64,000 nucleotides of DNA from Polyangiaceae bacterium (GCA_041389725.1 JAWKRG010000006.1:607390-671389), one strand, 5' to 3'. Positions 36,225-45,174 are shown, numbered from the stretch's first letter. Notes: a model not told the origin generated them from the sequence alone. Made by a program: numbers and translations.

Positions 36225-36398
36225 TCAGCCGAGATCCAGGATGACCACGCCGCGGTCGTCGTCGTCGTCCTCGTCCCGCGCCGGGCGCGGTGGGAACGCA
36301 TCTACCGGCAATTCCAGGCGGGGCTGGTTCTCATGACCGCGCCGGGCTTCTTCTTCTTCACGCCGCCGGATCTGCTCGATGATGAAGGGAGGTAGCAT
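36225..36398 (-). CDS. Small acidic protein, 57 residues
   Basis: ATG at 36398 to TGA at 36225 encodes 57 residues starting MLPPFIIEQIRRREEEEA and ending RGVVILDLG, with a Pro/Arg middle and an acidic run (DEDDDDD). A GAGG ribosome site lies 5 bases before the start. It is too short for most gene finders. I recall similar tiny proteins (LPPF-I-EEIRRRE start, RGVVIIDL end) in Myxococcota and related groups, but this is memory, not a search. The helical basic N-terminus and hydrophobic C-terminal tip suggest a protein-binding linear motif. It stands alone 107 bases upstream of the lipoprotein pair. Confidence 0.7.
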   Translation of the reverse strand: MLPPFIIEQIRRREEEEARRGHENQPRLELPVDAFPPRPARDEDDDDDRGVVILDLG

Positions 36399-36549
36399 GC
36401 GCGCCTCGCAGGTGAGATTACCGCAAATTTAATACTGCGCCGGGTCGGGTCAAGTTTGACGGCGACCGGCGAGGCGCCTCGCGATGCCTCGCCACCTTTT
36501 ATAGGGTCAGAACGGCCAGGAAGCTCAATACCAAAAGCCCATCCGTTCC

Positions 36550-37935
36550 ATGTTTCTTCTTCACGCCGCAGTGCGCTATCTGACAGTGGTGAGCCGATCC
36601 CTCCGCGTTGCACCGCCAAAACGCGGGGTTTTCCAGCTTGCGCTCGCGCTATCGCTTTTCCCGGCCGTAGCCTTTGCCGCACCTTTTGCGCCAAACGACA
36701 CGAGTTGGGAGGGCACGAGCGACCTATTGGCCGTCGCGCGCGCGCGCTTGGGCACCACGCGTGTGGAGCTGGTGGCGACCTTGGACTGGGAGGCGCTGAA
36801 GCCCGCCGACGGTCTGCTCGTGCTCCACCCCGAGGCCGATGTCGACTACGACGAGGCGAGCGCGTTCATGCGCGCCGGGGGTCGCGTCGCACTCCTGGAC
36901 GACTTCGGCAAGGGCAGCGCCTTGCTGGACCACTTTCAGATCAAGCGGATCCCGGCGCCCTTGAAGCCGGTCCGCATGTTGCGCAGCAACCCGGGCTACG
37001 CCGTGGCCATTCCATCCGTGCAGCAGGTTGCGGGTCACGAAGAAGGGCGACATCCCATCGTGAAGGATGTCAGCGAGGTGGTGACCAATCACGCCTCTTG
37101 CCTCACGCATCCCAACCTGACGCCAGTCTTGGACATCCCCGCGCTGGGCGAGCCCAACGCTACCCTCGCTGTCACGGGTGTGATCGCTGGCCGCGGTCGC
37201 TTGTTCGTGATGGGGGATCCCAGCACGCTGATCAACTTGATGCTGCGCTATCCGGGCAACCGCGCATTCGCCGACGGCTTGCTGCAGTATCTGGTCGAGG
37301 ACGATTCTTGGGGAGCACGGGGCGGCAAGCTCTACATCGTGACCGGGGAGTTCCGCCAACGCGGAAGCTATGGTGGCGACGCGGGCTTGGCCGGCGAGCT
37401 GCGGGAGTACCTCGCCGACGTGAAGCAGCTACTGGTCGACATGCATGACGACGGCATTCCCGGCCCCGTGGCACTGCTATTGGCCATCGGAATCGCCGCG
37501 CTGGGTACTGTCTGGATCGGACGCCGCACCCTCAAACCCTACAAGCGCACGTCACCCCGCTACGCCCAGGATCAGCCCTTGGTGGCTCAAGGGGGTGTGG
37601 CAGGCCGCGCGGCAGTCCTGGGCGCCCCGAGCACGCATCGGGCTTTGCCCCTACTGGAAGTGAAGGCGGCGCTGGAAGAGGACCTCTGTCATCGCATGGG
37701 ACTGCCAGCCCATACGTCGCCGGACCGGCTGCTCGATGTCATCCGCACGCGCGAGCTACTGGCGCCCGACAGTCAGCAGAAACTGGCTCGCTTGCTCATG
37801 GATTTGCGCCAGGCGGAGCTGTCCGTGATGGCGGGGCAGCCGATGCGCGTCGGGGCCGAGGAAGTGCAGTCCGCTCGCGCCACGGCAATGGCACTGATCG
37901 CAGAAGTGGCTGAGCGTGATAAGAGGCAAGCGTGA
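36550..37935 (+). CDS. DUF4350-domain membrane protein, MoxR-linked
   Basis: The 461-residue protein has an N-terminal signal or anchor (FQLALALSLFPAVAFAAPF). A DUF4350-like domain contains TSDLLAVARARLGTTRVE-type sequence, GLLVLHPEADVDYDEASAFMRAGGRVALLDDFG, HPIVKDV and GRGRLFVMGDPSTLINLMLRY. A TM helix follows (GPVALLLAIGIAALGTVWIG), then a cytoplasmic helical tail. In many bacteria such proteins sit in MoxR/DUF58 operons. The start could also be a GTG at 36586 or 36589, closer to the signal sequence. The stop overlaps the moxR GTG start (GTGA), strong support for co-function. Confidence 0.82.
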   Translation: MFLLHAAVRYLTVVSRSLRVAPPKRGVFQLALALSLFPAVAFAAPFAPNDTSWEGTSDLLAVARARLGTTRVELVATLDWEALKPADGLLVLHPEADVDYDEASAFMRAGGRVALLDDFGKGSALLDHFQIKRIPAPLKPVRMLRSNPGYAVAIPSVQQVAGHEEGRHPIVKDVSEVVTNHASCLTHPNLTPVLDIPALGEPNATLAVTGVIAGRGRLFVMGDPSTLINLMLRYPGNRAFADGLLQYLVEDDSWGARGGKLYIVTGEFRQRGSYGGDAGLAGELREYLADVKQLLVDMHDDGIPGPVALLLAIGIAALGTVWIGRRTLKPYKRTSPRYAQDQPLVAQGGVAGRAAVLGAPSTHRALPLLEVKAALEEDLCHRMGLPAHTSPDRLLDVIRTRELLAPDSQQKLARLLMDLRQAELSVMAGQPMRVGAEEVQSARATAMALIAEVAERDKRQA

Positions 37936-38903
37936 GCCAAGCACTCGAGGGATCCGAGGTCCAGGCGGCCCAAGAACGACTGGCGGCAGTGCGCCAGCAG
38001 GTTGCCAAGGTGTACATCGGCGACACAGCCCCCGTGCAGCTGATGTTGGTCGCACTCCTCGCGCGCGGGCACGTGCTCCTCGAGGGCGTTCCCGGCGTTG
38101 CCAAGACGACGCTGGTCAAAGCCTATGCTGCGACCTTGGGCTGCAGCGTGCGCCGCATCCAGTTCACACCCGATCTACTGCCCGCGGACATCCTCGGCAC
38201 CTACGTACTGTCACCCAAGGACGGTACCTTCACACTGCGTTCCGGCCCCATCTTCGCAAACGTCGTCTTGGCGGACGAGATCAACCGAGCTCCCGCCAAG
38301 ACGCAGTCCGCATTGCTCGAAGCAATGCAGGAGCGCCAGGTGACGATCGAAGGCGACCGCTACGACCTGCCGGATCCCTTCTTCGTGCTCGCGACCCAGA
38401 ACCCCATCGACTTGGAAGGCACCTACCCACTGCCAGAAGCACAGATCGATCGCTTTCTGGTGCGCGTGAGTATGGGCTACCCGAGCGAGCGTGACGAAGT
38501 CGCGATGCTCCGCGCCCATGGCGTGGTTGCGCCCGAGCCCCGCGAAGTGCTCAGCGCCACTGACGTCTCTCAGCTCCAGTCCATCGCAGCACGAGTCTTC
38601 GTCGAGGACGACGTGTACGAATACGCCGTTGCGCTCGCGACCTTCACGCGCAATCATCCGCGCGTCGTGTTGGGCGCTTCGCCCCGAGCTTCCCTGTCCT
38701 TGCTCCGCGCCGCCAAGGGTCACGCCGTGCTCTCGGGGCGGGGCTACGCCACCCCCGACGATGTGCGCTTCGTCGCGACGCCGGTGCTCGCGCACCGCCT
38801 GATCCTCTCGCCGGAGCTGGAGGGCGACTTGCGTGCCCGGGAGGCGATCGTGGAGGAAGCCGTGTCGCGAGTCGCCTACCGCAAGGCGCCGCGAGCCGTT
38901 TGA
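37932..38903 (+). CDS. MoxR-family AAA+ ATPase
   Basis: The 323-residue ATPase has Walker A GVPGVAKTTLVKAYA, ILPADILGT-like LLPADILGTYVL, Walker B VVLADEINRAPAKTQSALLEAMQERQVTIEG, sensor 1 FVLATQNPIDLEGTYPLPEAQIDRFL and a C-terminal lid with ASPRASLSLLRAAKGHAVLSGRGY. MoxR ATPases act as chaperones that activate partner enzymes or assemble complexes, usually together with DUF58 and VWA proteins. The upstream DUF4350 gene is coupled by a GTGA overlap. The DUF58 partner (43600-45174) is on the same strand but 4.7 kb further on, with unrelated genes between. Confidence 0.93.
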   Translation: MSQALEGSEVQAAQERLAAVRQQVAKVYIGDTAPVQLMLVALLARGHVLLEGVPGVAKTTLVKAYAATLGCSVRRIQFTPDLLPADILGTYVLSPKDGTFTLRSGPIFANVVLADEINRAPAKTQSALLEAMQERQVTIEGDRYDLPDPFFVLATQNPIDLEGTYPLPEAQIDRFLVRVSMGYPSERDEVAMLRAHGVVAPEPREVLSATDVSQLQSIAARVFVEDDVYEYAVALATFTRNHPRVVLGASPRASLSLLRAAKGHAVLSGRGYATPDDVRFVATPVLAHRLILSPELEGDLRAREAIVEEAVSRVAYRKAPRAV

Positions 38904-38972
38904 AGCGCCCACAAAAGCGCTGCCAAGCGCGCGAAGTTGACCAGAGCGGGGGCTCTTGGCTCTACTGAGCCC

Positions 38973-39890
38973 ATGAAGTGGTCCTGGCTCGTCGCGGCTG
39001 CCCTGGTCTTCGGGACGGCAGCCTGCAATTCCAAACAGAACACGGTGCTGGTGCAGTCTGCCTCGGGGGAGAGCGCCTACGCCTCTCGATTTCCCGAAGA
39101 GCTGCAGCGCGCGCGCAACGACTTTCTCACGAGGGAGAGTGAAGCGCGGCAGAAGCTCCAGGCCTTTGCGAACTACCCCTCGGAGCTGGACAAGCCCGAC
39201 TGGAAGCAGGTCAAGGCCGTGTACCAGGCGGCCGACGCTGCCGGTCACAGCTCCGCCTACGTCCAGCAAGCACGCGAAAACCAGAGCGTCACACGCTTCT
39301 TCGACGAAGAGAAGGAAGAGATCTCGAAGAAGGTCGCCGGCGCTGCCAACTACGCCGCCAAGCAGAAGAGCTGCAAGGTAGAGGTGTATGGCCCTGCTTC
39401 CCACGCCCTGCAAAAGAGCGTCGAGAAGCAACTGGAGGAGCGCCTGCGAGCCCACAACGAGGCGCACTCGCTGATCGCCGACAATGCCGAGGCGCTGGGC
39501 AAGCCGAACCGCGAGAAGCTGGAGAAACAAGCCGACGACATCGCGGCTACGAGCTACGCCGTGCGCGTGCAGAACCCAGAGAGCATCGACGAGCTGAAGC
39601 GCCGAGTGGACGAGAGCAAGGACGTAGGCTCTACCCTCGACCGCGTGATCGAAGAGGCGAAGGCCGTGGAAGCCGACTCGGCCCGCGCCGATGCTGACAA
39701 GAAGGCTGCGACGGCACGCCGCGAGCGCGCCGAGAAAGCAAAGTCGGAACTCGAGACCGAGGTCAGCGCCGCCCAGAAGCTATTGGAGGAGATGGAGAAC
39801 CGCGTAAAGGCGCTGCAAGAAGAGTACGACAAGGCCTTCAAGGATCTGGAAGGCGCGGTCGACGGCAAAGCCTCCGAGGGAAGCGCCTGA
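38973..39890 (+). CDS. Coiled-coil lipoprotein
   Basis: The 305-residue product starts MKWSWLVAAALVFGTAAC with the lipobox Cys at residue 18, so it is probably membrane-anchored. The mature part is almost wholly helical and charged. Long heptad-like runs (RARNDFLTRESEARQKLQAF; AEKAKSELETEVSAAQKLL) indicate coiled coils in the middle and the last 90 residues. No enzymatic motif is seen. Met 38973 is preferred over an in-frame Met at 38937, which would bury the signal peptide. It follows moxR by 69 bases and converges on an AraC gene with a shared symmetrical terminator. Confidence 0.75.
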   Translation: MKWSWLVAAALVFGTAACNSKQNTVLVQSASGESAYASRFPEELQRARNDFLTRESEARQKLQAFANYPSELDKPDWKQVKAVYQAADAAGHSSAYVQQARENQSVTRFFDEEKEEISKKVAGAANYAAKQKSCKVEVYGPASHALQKSVEKQLEERLRAHNEAHSLIADNAEALGKPNREKLEKQADDIAATSYAVRVQNPESIDELKRRVDESKDVGSTLDRVIEEAKAVEADSARADADKKAATARRERAEKAKSELETEVSAAQKLLEEMENRVKALQEEYDKAFKDLEGAVDGKASEGSA

Positions 39891-39925
39891 CGCTCCGAGA
39901 TGCGACGGAGCATCCGTCAGGCGCT
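39882..39925. terminator. Symmetrical convergent terminator overlapping both stop codons
   Basis: The arms AGCGCCTGACG (39882-39892) and CGTCAGGCGCT (39915-39925) are perfect 11-bp inverted repeats. An inner stem is CTCCG (39893-39897) with CGGAG (39906-39910) around an 8-base loop. Each arm contains the last codons AGC GCC TGA of the flanking gene, so both convergent genes end Ser-Ala-stop inside the stem. Confidence 0.75.
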
Positions 39926-40894
39926 GGCGACGATGACGCCCTCGCGCGACGCCCGGCGATACGCCCCCGGGGCACTGCCGACCCAGCGTTTGAAAGCCTT
40001 GCTGAACGCCGCTTCCGAGTCGTAGCCCACGCGATCGGCGATGTCCGCCAGAGTCGCCCGCCCCTCCCGCAGCAGCGCCGCGGCCTTTTGCATGCGCCAA
40101 CGCGTGATGTAGTGCAGCGGCGGCTCGCCCACGAGCTCGCTGAATCGCCCCGCAAAGGTACTGCGACTCATGCCCACCTTCGAAGCGAGGGTCGCCACGG
40201 TCCAGCCCTGTTCCGGCTCGGCGTGGATCAATCCAAGAGATGCGCCGATCTGAGGATCCGTCAGGGCGCGCAGCCAGCCGCGAGAGTCGTGGGGCGTACT
40301 CGTCAGGTAGCCGCGAACGATCTGAATGAAGAGGATGTCTGCCAAGCGATTGACCACGGTATCCCCACCGGGTCGCCCTGACGCCGACTCGCAGGCGATG
40401 AAGCGCAAGGTCGACTCCAGCCAAGGAATGGAGCGCCCTTCGGCCGCAGGCAGGTGCACGACGCGTGGCAAGACGCTGAGCACGGGGTGGTTGCGCGGAT
40501 CCTCGAACTTGAGCCGACCGCACACCAAGCTAGTGGCCGGGCCCGAGCCAGCGACACTGACTTGCCCTCCGCAGGGCGCTTGGCCGCCGTCGTGAAACAG
40601 TTCGTCCAAAGGGCGCACCGGGCTCGAAGGGGCGTCGCGAATCACGTGGCCGTCTCCGTGGGGCAGCGCGATCAGATCGCCCTCGGACAGCACGATCGGC
40701 TCGCCCGAGCCGTCGAGTTCGAGCAACGCTTTGCCCGCGATCACGACGTGGAACTTGGAGTGCTCGCCCGCTGGCACCGACACGCCCCAAGGCGCCGCGA
40801 GTTCCAAGCGTCCCTGACAGGCAGCGGAGACCCGCACCGTATTCAGCACATCCGTCAGCACGTCCATTTCCAGAACCTCCGTACGATCAGGCAT
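39917..40894 (-). CDS. AraC-family transcriptional regulator with cupin domain
   Basis: This 325-residue regulator has an N-terminal cupin-like sensor domain (about 20-190: FHVVIAGKALLELDG, VLSEGDLIALPHGDGHVI) and a C-terminal double helix-turn-helix of the AraC/XylS type. The latter contains WTVATLASKVGMSRSTFAGRF and the signature ATLADIADRVGYDSEAAFSKAFKRWVGSAPGAYRR. The layout matches the cupin_6/AraC group, where a small molecule or surface state alters DNA binding. Met 40894 gives the longest plausible protein; Met 40867 is also possible. No adjacent target operon is evident: upstream is the Omp85-type gene on the same strand, 64 bases away. Confidence 0.88.
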   Translation of the reverse strand: MPDRTEVLEMDVLTDVLNTVRVSAACQGRLELAAPWGVSVPAGEHSKFHVVIAGKALLELDGSGEPIVLSEGDLIALPHGDGHVIRDAPSSPVRPLDELFHDGGQAPCGGQVSVAGSGPATSLVCGRLKFEDPRNHPVLSVLPRVVHLPAAEGRSIPWLESTLRFIACESASGRPGGDTVVNRLADILFIQIVRGYLTSTPHDSRGWLRALTDPQIGASLGLIHAEPEQGWTVATLASKVGMSRSTFAGRFSELVGEPPLHYITRWRMQKAAALLREGRATLADIADRVGYDSEAAFSKAFKRWVGSAPGAYRRASREGVIVASA

Positions 40895-40957
40895 ATTTCA
40901 TAGCGGATTACCCCCTGACCGTCCAGGACTACGCCCGGGAACCGGTTCTGGTGTCAG

Positions 40958-42748
40958 CTAGTCCAAGAAATCGCTGCCCAAGCTGGGCGGAGCGATGGTG
41001 GGCATGCCGAAGGCCTGGCCGAAGGTCATGAAGAAGGATCCGGGGCCCACGGCGCGCCCCGCGACCACGGGCACGGCGTAGTCGGCGCGGAAGACGATGC
41101 GGTTGGCCTGAGGGATCAACGCGCGCAGTCCGAGCCCCACCGACTGCTTGAGGTGCAGGTCGTCACCGCCGTCGTAAGCGTCACCGACGTCGTAGAACAG
41201 TGCGCCGCCCAACTGCGTGCGCAAGATCTCCACGGGCGTGGTGCGAAACTCGAGGTTGCTCGCGACGACGTCCTTGCCGAGGTAGGCCTGCAAGGGATAG
41301 CCCCGCAAGCGGCTGCCCCCGCCCAGGGTGAAGCGCTCGTTCAGGTAGTTCTCGTAGCGATTGAGCACCAACCCATCGTAGACGAGTCGCCCAAGGCCGA
41401 TTCGCGGCGTCACCACCCGCACGTTCGCCGATGCCAACCCGTCCGTTTCGGCAGGAGACGCGAGTTCCAAGGTATTGCTGAGGATCGCTCGGGCCAAACC
41501 ATCGCCAAAGGGAAACGTGTACCCCGCAGCAGCAAAGGTGCCGAGAAGGGTGCGGCTGGAACCCACGTCTCGGCTCGCTGGGTACACGCGAAACACCAAG
41601 TCGTGTCCGAGACGAAAGTCTTCCTGCAAGCCCAGGGTTTCGAAATCCAGCACCCGCGAGTAGTCCGACGTGTAGCTGCGAAACTGAACGAGGGGCGATG
41701 CCCGGGTATCGTTCACCGGCAGCTCGCTCGCCACGAACTCGCGCGCCGCCAAGGGGTCGACGCCCGCCAGGTTGGTCGGTTTCGCCTTGCGATGGTCGAC
41801 TTCCACTCCCACCGAGACGTCGTGTTTGAAACGGCGCCCGAAGGAGCGCGTCAGCAGGTAGGCGCCGTAGTAGCGAGCCGAGTCGTATTCGTAGGGAATG
41901 CGGTCGTCCACCGCGGTGCTCTCGGCGTCGAAGGTGCGCTGGTCCGCTCCGATGAACGAGCGGAACACTTCCTGTCGCCAGGTCACGAGCGTGCGAAATG
42001 CCCATTTCGTTTCCGCCGAGAACAGGTTCGTACCGTAGGAAAGCCCACCGAAAGAGCCCTCGGGCTGTCCCGAACTGCGATTGAAGATCACGTTGCCACT
42101 GACGATGGCTTGGATGCGGCTGCCAGCCACGCGCCGATCGATGAACTGCGCTCCCAGGGAATACGTCGCTGGTTCCAGCACGAACAGCCCACCCACCATG
42201 GTGTGGGTCCCGAGCACGTTCTCCTCGGCGGGCTGCAGCAAGAGGCGCGTCAAACGACCGTCGGCGATCTCGAAATCAGTATTGAGACGAAGGCTCCACA
42301 CGTCCTTGGTGATCACCAAGAGCTTGATGCTGTCCGGCTCGCTTCCTTGAATCGGCACGATGAGCACGAGGGACAGTTGCCGCGCGCTGCGCAGTGCCCG
42401 CGCAGACTCGTCGACACGACGTTGGTCGTAGCGCTCACCCCTGCGGAACGTCAGCTCCCGCTCCACGATGTGGGGCCGGGTCGTGGCGTGAAAGATGTTG
42501 AACAACCCTGGATAGGGGTCTCGCTCCTCGATCACGTCCAGGGTCACGATGCGAATGTCCTCGATGCGCTTGCCGGCCGGATCGAGTTCGAGCTCCTCGC
42601 CCTGATCCGTCAGCGCAGCGTCGATCGTTGCCTGCTCGTACTCGGAATACTGAGAGTCGCCGGCGCGCGCCGGGGCGGTGGACGCCAGCAGGGCGACGCC
42701 GAGCAGCACACCGAAACGCTTCACGCAGCGCGTCCTCGGATCAGCCAT
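40958..42748 (-). CDS. Omp85/BamA-type outer-membrane barrel protein
   Basis: The 596-residue product starts MADPRTRCVKRFGVLLGV with a signal peptide ending near ARA-GDS. A POTRA-like domain (RIEDIRIVTLDVIEERDPYPGLF, PHIVERELTFRRGERYDQRRVDESARALRS) is followed by a long beta-barrel part with alternating strands. It includes the Omp85 signature region NERFTLGGGSRLRGYP and TTPVEILRTQLGGALFYDVGDAY, and ends SLGSDFLD. Only one POTRA is visible, unlike BamA with five, which favours a specialised assembly or transport barrel (TamA or surface-antigen class). An upstream in-frame extension to 43078 is not supported. The gene is divergent from the small Sel1 gene. Confidence 0.82.
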   Translation of the reverse strand: MADPRTRCVKRFGVLLGVALLASTAPARAGDSQYSEYEQATIDAALTDQGEELELDPAGKRIEDIRIVTLDVIEERDPYPGLFNIFHATTRPHIVERELTFRRGERYDQRRVDESARALRSARQLSLVLIVPIQGSEPDSIKLLVITKDVWSLRLNTDFEIADGRLTRLLLQPAEENVLGTHTMVGGLFVLEPATYSLGAQFIDRRVAGSRIQAIVSGNVIFNRSSGQPEGSFGGLSYGTNLFSAETKWAFRTLVTWRQEVFRSFIGADQRTFDAESTAVDDRIPYEYDSARYYGAYLLTRSFGRRFKHDVSVGVEVDHRKAKPTNLAGVDPLAAREFVASELPVNDTRASPLVQFRSYTSDYSRVLDFETLGLQEDFRLGHDLVFRVYPASRDVGSSRTLLGTFAAAGYTFPFGDGLARAILSNTLELASPAETDGLASANVRVVTPRIGLGRLVYDGLVLNRYENYLNERFTLGGGSRLRGYPLQAYLGKDVVASNLEFRTTPVEILRTQLGGALFYDVGDAYDGGDDLHLKQSVGLGLRALIPQANRIVFRADYAVPVVAGRAVGPGSFFMTFGQAFGMPTIAPPSLGSDFLD

Positions 42749-42851
42749 GGCAGCAGCGGAGGCATCTTCCGGCGAGCATAGGGCAAAATGCAGCCAGCGG
42801 TGACGCAACAAGTCGGCCGGCCCGCGCCAGGCGTGCCATGCTCGTCTCGTC

Positions 42852-43379
42852 ATGCGAGGGCAATCGACGACCTGGGCCGTGCTGATCGGTGCCAGCGCGG
42901 GAGCGTTGATCGCCGTGACGGGCCCAGGGCGTGCACCAGCACCCGCGGAGCTTCCCTTCGCCCCCATCGCAAGCTTGGGACACGTCCGTCGACCGATCGC
43001 CAGCGTCCAGGAACCAGCGAGTCCCGCCACTGCGTCAGCGCCGGCCGCTGTCATCGCGCTTCCAGCACCGAGCGCCAACTCCGAGACTCTGTCGCTCGGC
43101 TGCGCCCGGCGCCAGGCCGTCGCCTGCCTGGCGCGCGCCGAGCTGGCAGAGCGCGATGCCGACGAGGAGACCGCGACGCTCTACTATCGCCTGGCGACGC
43201 AACAGCTTGCGCAGCAATGCATGGCTCGCCGCGGCGGCGCGTGCGCCTTGCTGTCCGATCTCTATCACCGTGGGCGCGGCGTGAAGCAAGACGTGGCGAC
43301 CGCAGAGGCTTTGAGGACACGTGCCGCGGAGCTCTGCGCGCAGCGACCCGGGGACGGCTGTCCGGCAGTCGTGCGTTAG
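42852..43379 (+). CDS. Exported Sel1-repeat protein
   Basis: This 175-residue protein has an N-terminal hydrophobic segment (TTWAVLIGASAGALIAVTG) and an Ala/Pro-rich spacer. The C-terminal helical region contains ACLARAELAERDADEETATLYYRLATQ and LLSDLYHRGRGVKQDVATAEALRTRAAELC, with the G-x-GVxxD-x3-A-x2-L pattern of a Sel1 repeat and several Cys residues (CMARRGGAC, CAQRPGDGC). Sel1 repeats are TPR-like protein-binding modules. It is divergent from the Omp85 gene by 103 bases. The role is unknown; the reading frame is supported by the repeat and by a downstream hairpin. Confidence 0.7.
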   Translation: MRGQSTTWAVLIGASAGALIAVTGPGRAPAPAELPFAPIASLGHVRRPIASVQEPASPATASAPAAVIALPAPSANSETLSLGCARRQAVACLARAELAERDADEETATLYYRLATQQLAQQCMARRGGACALLSDLYHRGRGVKQDVATAEALRTRAAELCAQRPGDGCPAVVR

Positions 43380-43411
43380 CAGCTACGGAACCCGAGGCCT
43401 GCGCGCAACGA

Positions 43412-43433
43412 CAAGCGTCGGATCTGACGCTTG
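43412..43433 (+). terminator. Hairpin after the Sel1 gene
   Basis: CAAGCGTC (43412-43419) and GACGCTTG (43426-43433) form a perfect 8-bp stem with a 6-base loop, 33 bases after the Sel1 stop. The rest of 43380-43599 has no gene I can support. Confidence 0.55.
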
Positions 43434-43599
43434 CCGACGCGCGGCTGTCTGCGAGCGAACCCGACGATTGTCGACGCAAAGCGCGGGTTCCACGCGTAAG
43501 TCGAGGCGAGAGGCGGACCCGCCGGATTTGTGCGGAAGTTGCGCGGCGGCGAAATCAGCACGGAAAGAAGGCTCGAGTCGAGGCTAGAGTAGGGCCGCC

Positions 43600-45174
43600 G
43601 TGCAGATTCACCCCACCCGCACCACCGTAGACGTCGCCATCGCTGGGCTCGTGGTGTTGGGCGCGGGGCTCGCCTTTCAGGTCCCCGCACTCGTGGGTTG
43701 GGGCGGCGCGCTCGTCATCGGTCTGGCCATCGCGCGGGCCGTGACCCACGTCTCCGTGGCGCGAATCCGCGCCGCGGGCTTCGAAATGCTGTGGCGCAGC
43801 GAACCCCGGGTGCGCCGCTTGGCGAGGGGCGAGCGGGTGGAGCTGGAAGCAGAGGTGCGCAACCGCGACTCCCGCGCCGCGCGCTACATCGCGCTGCGCC
43901 CGGTGGCCTCGCCGCTGCTGTCCGTCGAGCTGGAGCCCAAGGCCGGTGAGGTTCCCGCCGGTGGCCGCCTTCGGGTCAGAGTGAGCGTGACGGCGAGACG
44001 AGTGGGGCGTCACGGCATGTTCGGACTCTCCCTGGAAGTGTTCGGTGCGCCGGGGCTGTTCGAAGTGCCGCTGACCTTCGCCAATCCCTTCGGCATCGAA
44101 GTCTTGCCGCGCGCCTTCGCCACGCGACTGAGATCCCCACGAGGCGGACGCAGTCGACACAGCGCCGACGACGGACGCCCGGGCCCGCTCTCCGGAGAAA
44201 GCCTCGAGCTGCGCGAGCTGCGCGAGCATCAACCCGGTGATCCCTTCAAGCGCATCGCGTGGAAGGCAACGGCCCGCAAAGGGCGCCTGATGGTGCGCGA
44301 CTACGAACGCGAAGAACGCGACGTCGTGTGGCTGATGCTCGATGCGTCCGTCGAGCTCTGGTCCGGCGAGGTCGGGCGAGCGCCGCTGGACGTTGCCATC
44401 GACGAGGTGGCGGCGGTGGCAACACGTCATCTGGCTCGCGGCGATCGCGTCGGCCTCGGGATCTTCGGAGCTCGAACCCTGGAGTGGCTCAAACCGGATC
44501 GGGGCGCTGCCCATGCCATGCGGCTGATGACCAGCCTGGCCCTCGCACCCCAGACCTACGATGCGGACCGCAGCGATCTCGACGAGGCGGACGTCGCCCA
44601 CCGTGTGCTCGAACATCTGCGCCCCTTGGATCCCGGCGCAGCTCGCGGAGTGCGGAGCGCCGAGCTCGATCGCATCGCGCGCCGCGCGGACCGCTTGCGC
44701 GGGCGTGCACCCTTTCCCGACGCTTCGGTGTTCGCCGAAGAGCGACGCGGACGATCTTTGCGACGCTACCTCGCGTGCTTTGGCCTCCCCTCCCCCGCGA
44801 GACTCGAACCCGAACGCTCGCGCACGGACCGACAGCTGGCCAGCGGACTCGCGCGCTGCCTGCGCGAACGCCCAAGCCCGAGTCTCGTCTACGTGTGGTC
44901 CCCGCCCCCCGACCTCAAGGCGCGTCCGGAGATCGAAAAGGCCCTCGAGCGCCTGCCGCGCCGCAAGGTGGAGCTACGCTGGATCGCCATCCGCCTCGCC
45001 CAAGACCTGCCTCGCACTGGGTCCACCATGGCGCCAGTGGTAGCCGATGCGCTCAGCATTCGCGCACGCGTCGCCGAAGAGCGAGGCAACGCGGCCCTGC
45101 GAGCTCTGGGAGTACACGTGGATCAGCTCAAGGGGCGGGCCTCGCTGCCCCCGCCGCCGCCTAGTCGTTCCTGA
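43600..45174 (+). CDS. DUF58-family protein (MoxR partner)
   Basis: The 524-residue product has two N-terminal TM segments (VAIAGLVVLGAGLAFQV, WGGALVIGLAIARAV) and a beta-rich domain (about 55-185) with FEVPLTFANPFGIE. The DUF58 core is LELRELREHQPGDPFKRIAWKATARKGRLMVRDYEREERDVVWLMLDAS, then a VWA-like fold with a partly kept MIDAS (DASVELWSG). It ends in a Pro run. DUF58 proteins act with MoxR ATPases, and the moxR gene lies 4.7 kb upstream on the same strand. The start is a GTG at 43600. The long insert after residue 330 and the Arg-rich content are unusual for the family. Confidence 0.85.
   Translation: MQIHPTRTTVDVAIAGLVVLGAGLAFQVPALVGWGGALVIGLAIARAVTHVSVARIRAAGFEMLWRSEPRVRRLARGERVELEAEVRNRDSRAARYIALRPVASPLLSVELEPKAGEVPAGGRLRVRVSVTARRVGRHGMFGLSLEVFGAPGLFEVPLTFANPFGIEVLPRAFATRLRSPRGGRSRHSADDGRPGPLSGESLELRELREHQPGDPFKRIAWKATARKGRLMVRDYEREERDVVWLMLDASVELWSGEVGRAPLDVAIDEVAAVATRHLARGDRVGLGIFGARTLEWLKPDRGAAHAMRLMTSLALAPQTYDADRSDLDEADVAHRVLEHLRPLDPGAARGVRSAELDRIARRADRLRGRAPFPDASVFAEERRGRSLRRYLACFGLPSPARLEPERSRTDRQLASGLARCLRERPSPSLVYVWSPPPDLKARPEIEKALERLPRRKVELRWIAIRLAQDLPRTGSTMAPVVADALSIRARVAEERGNAALRALGVHVDQLKGRASLPPPPPSRS

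Noticed and set aside
36302..36694. A 130-codon minus-strand frame overlapping the small acidic protein gene
   Set aside because: The adjacent frame 36225-36398 has a ribosome site, a compact start and patterned ends, while this one is composition-driven and overlaps the DUF4350 start.
41153..42781. A 542-codon plus-strand frame antisense to the Omp85-type gene
   Set aside because: Its His/Val/Gly-rich composition is typical of the antisense of GC-rich genes; the opposite strand has POTRA and barrel features.
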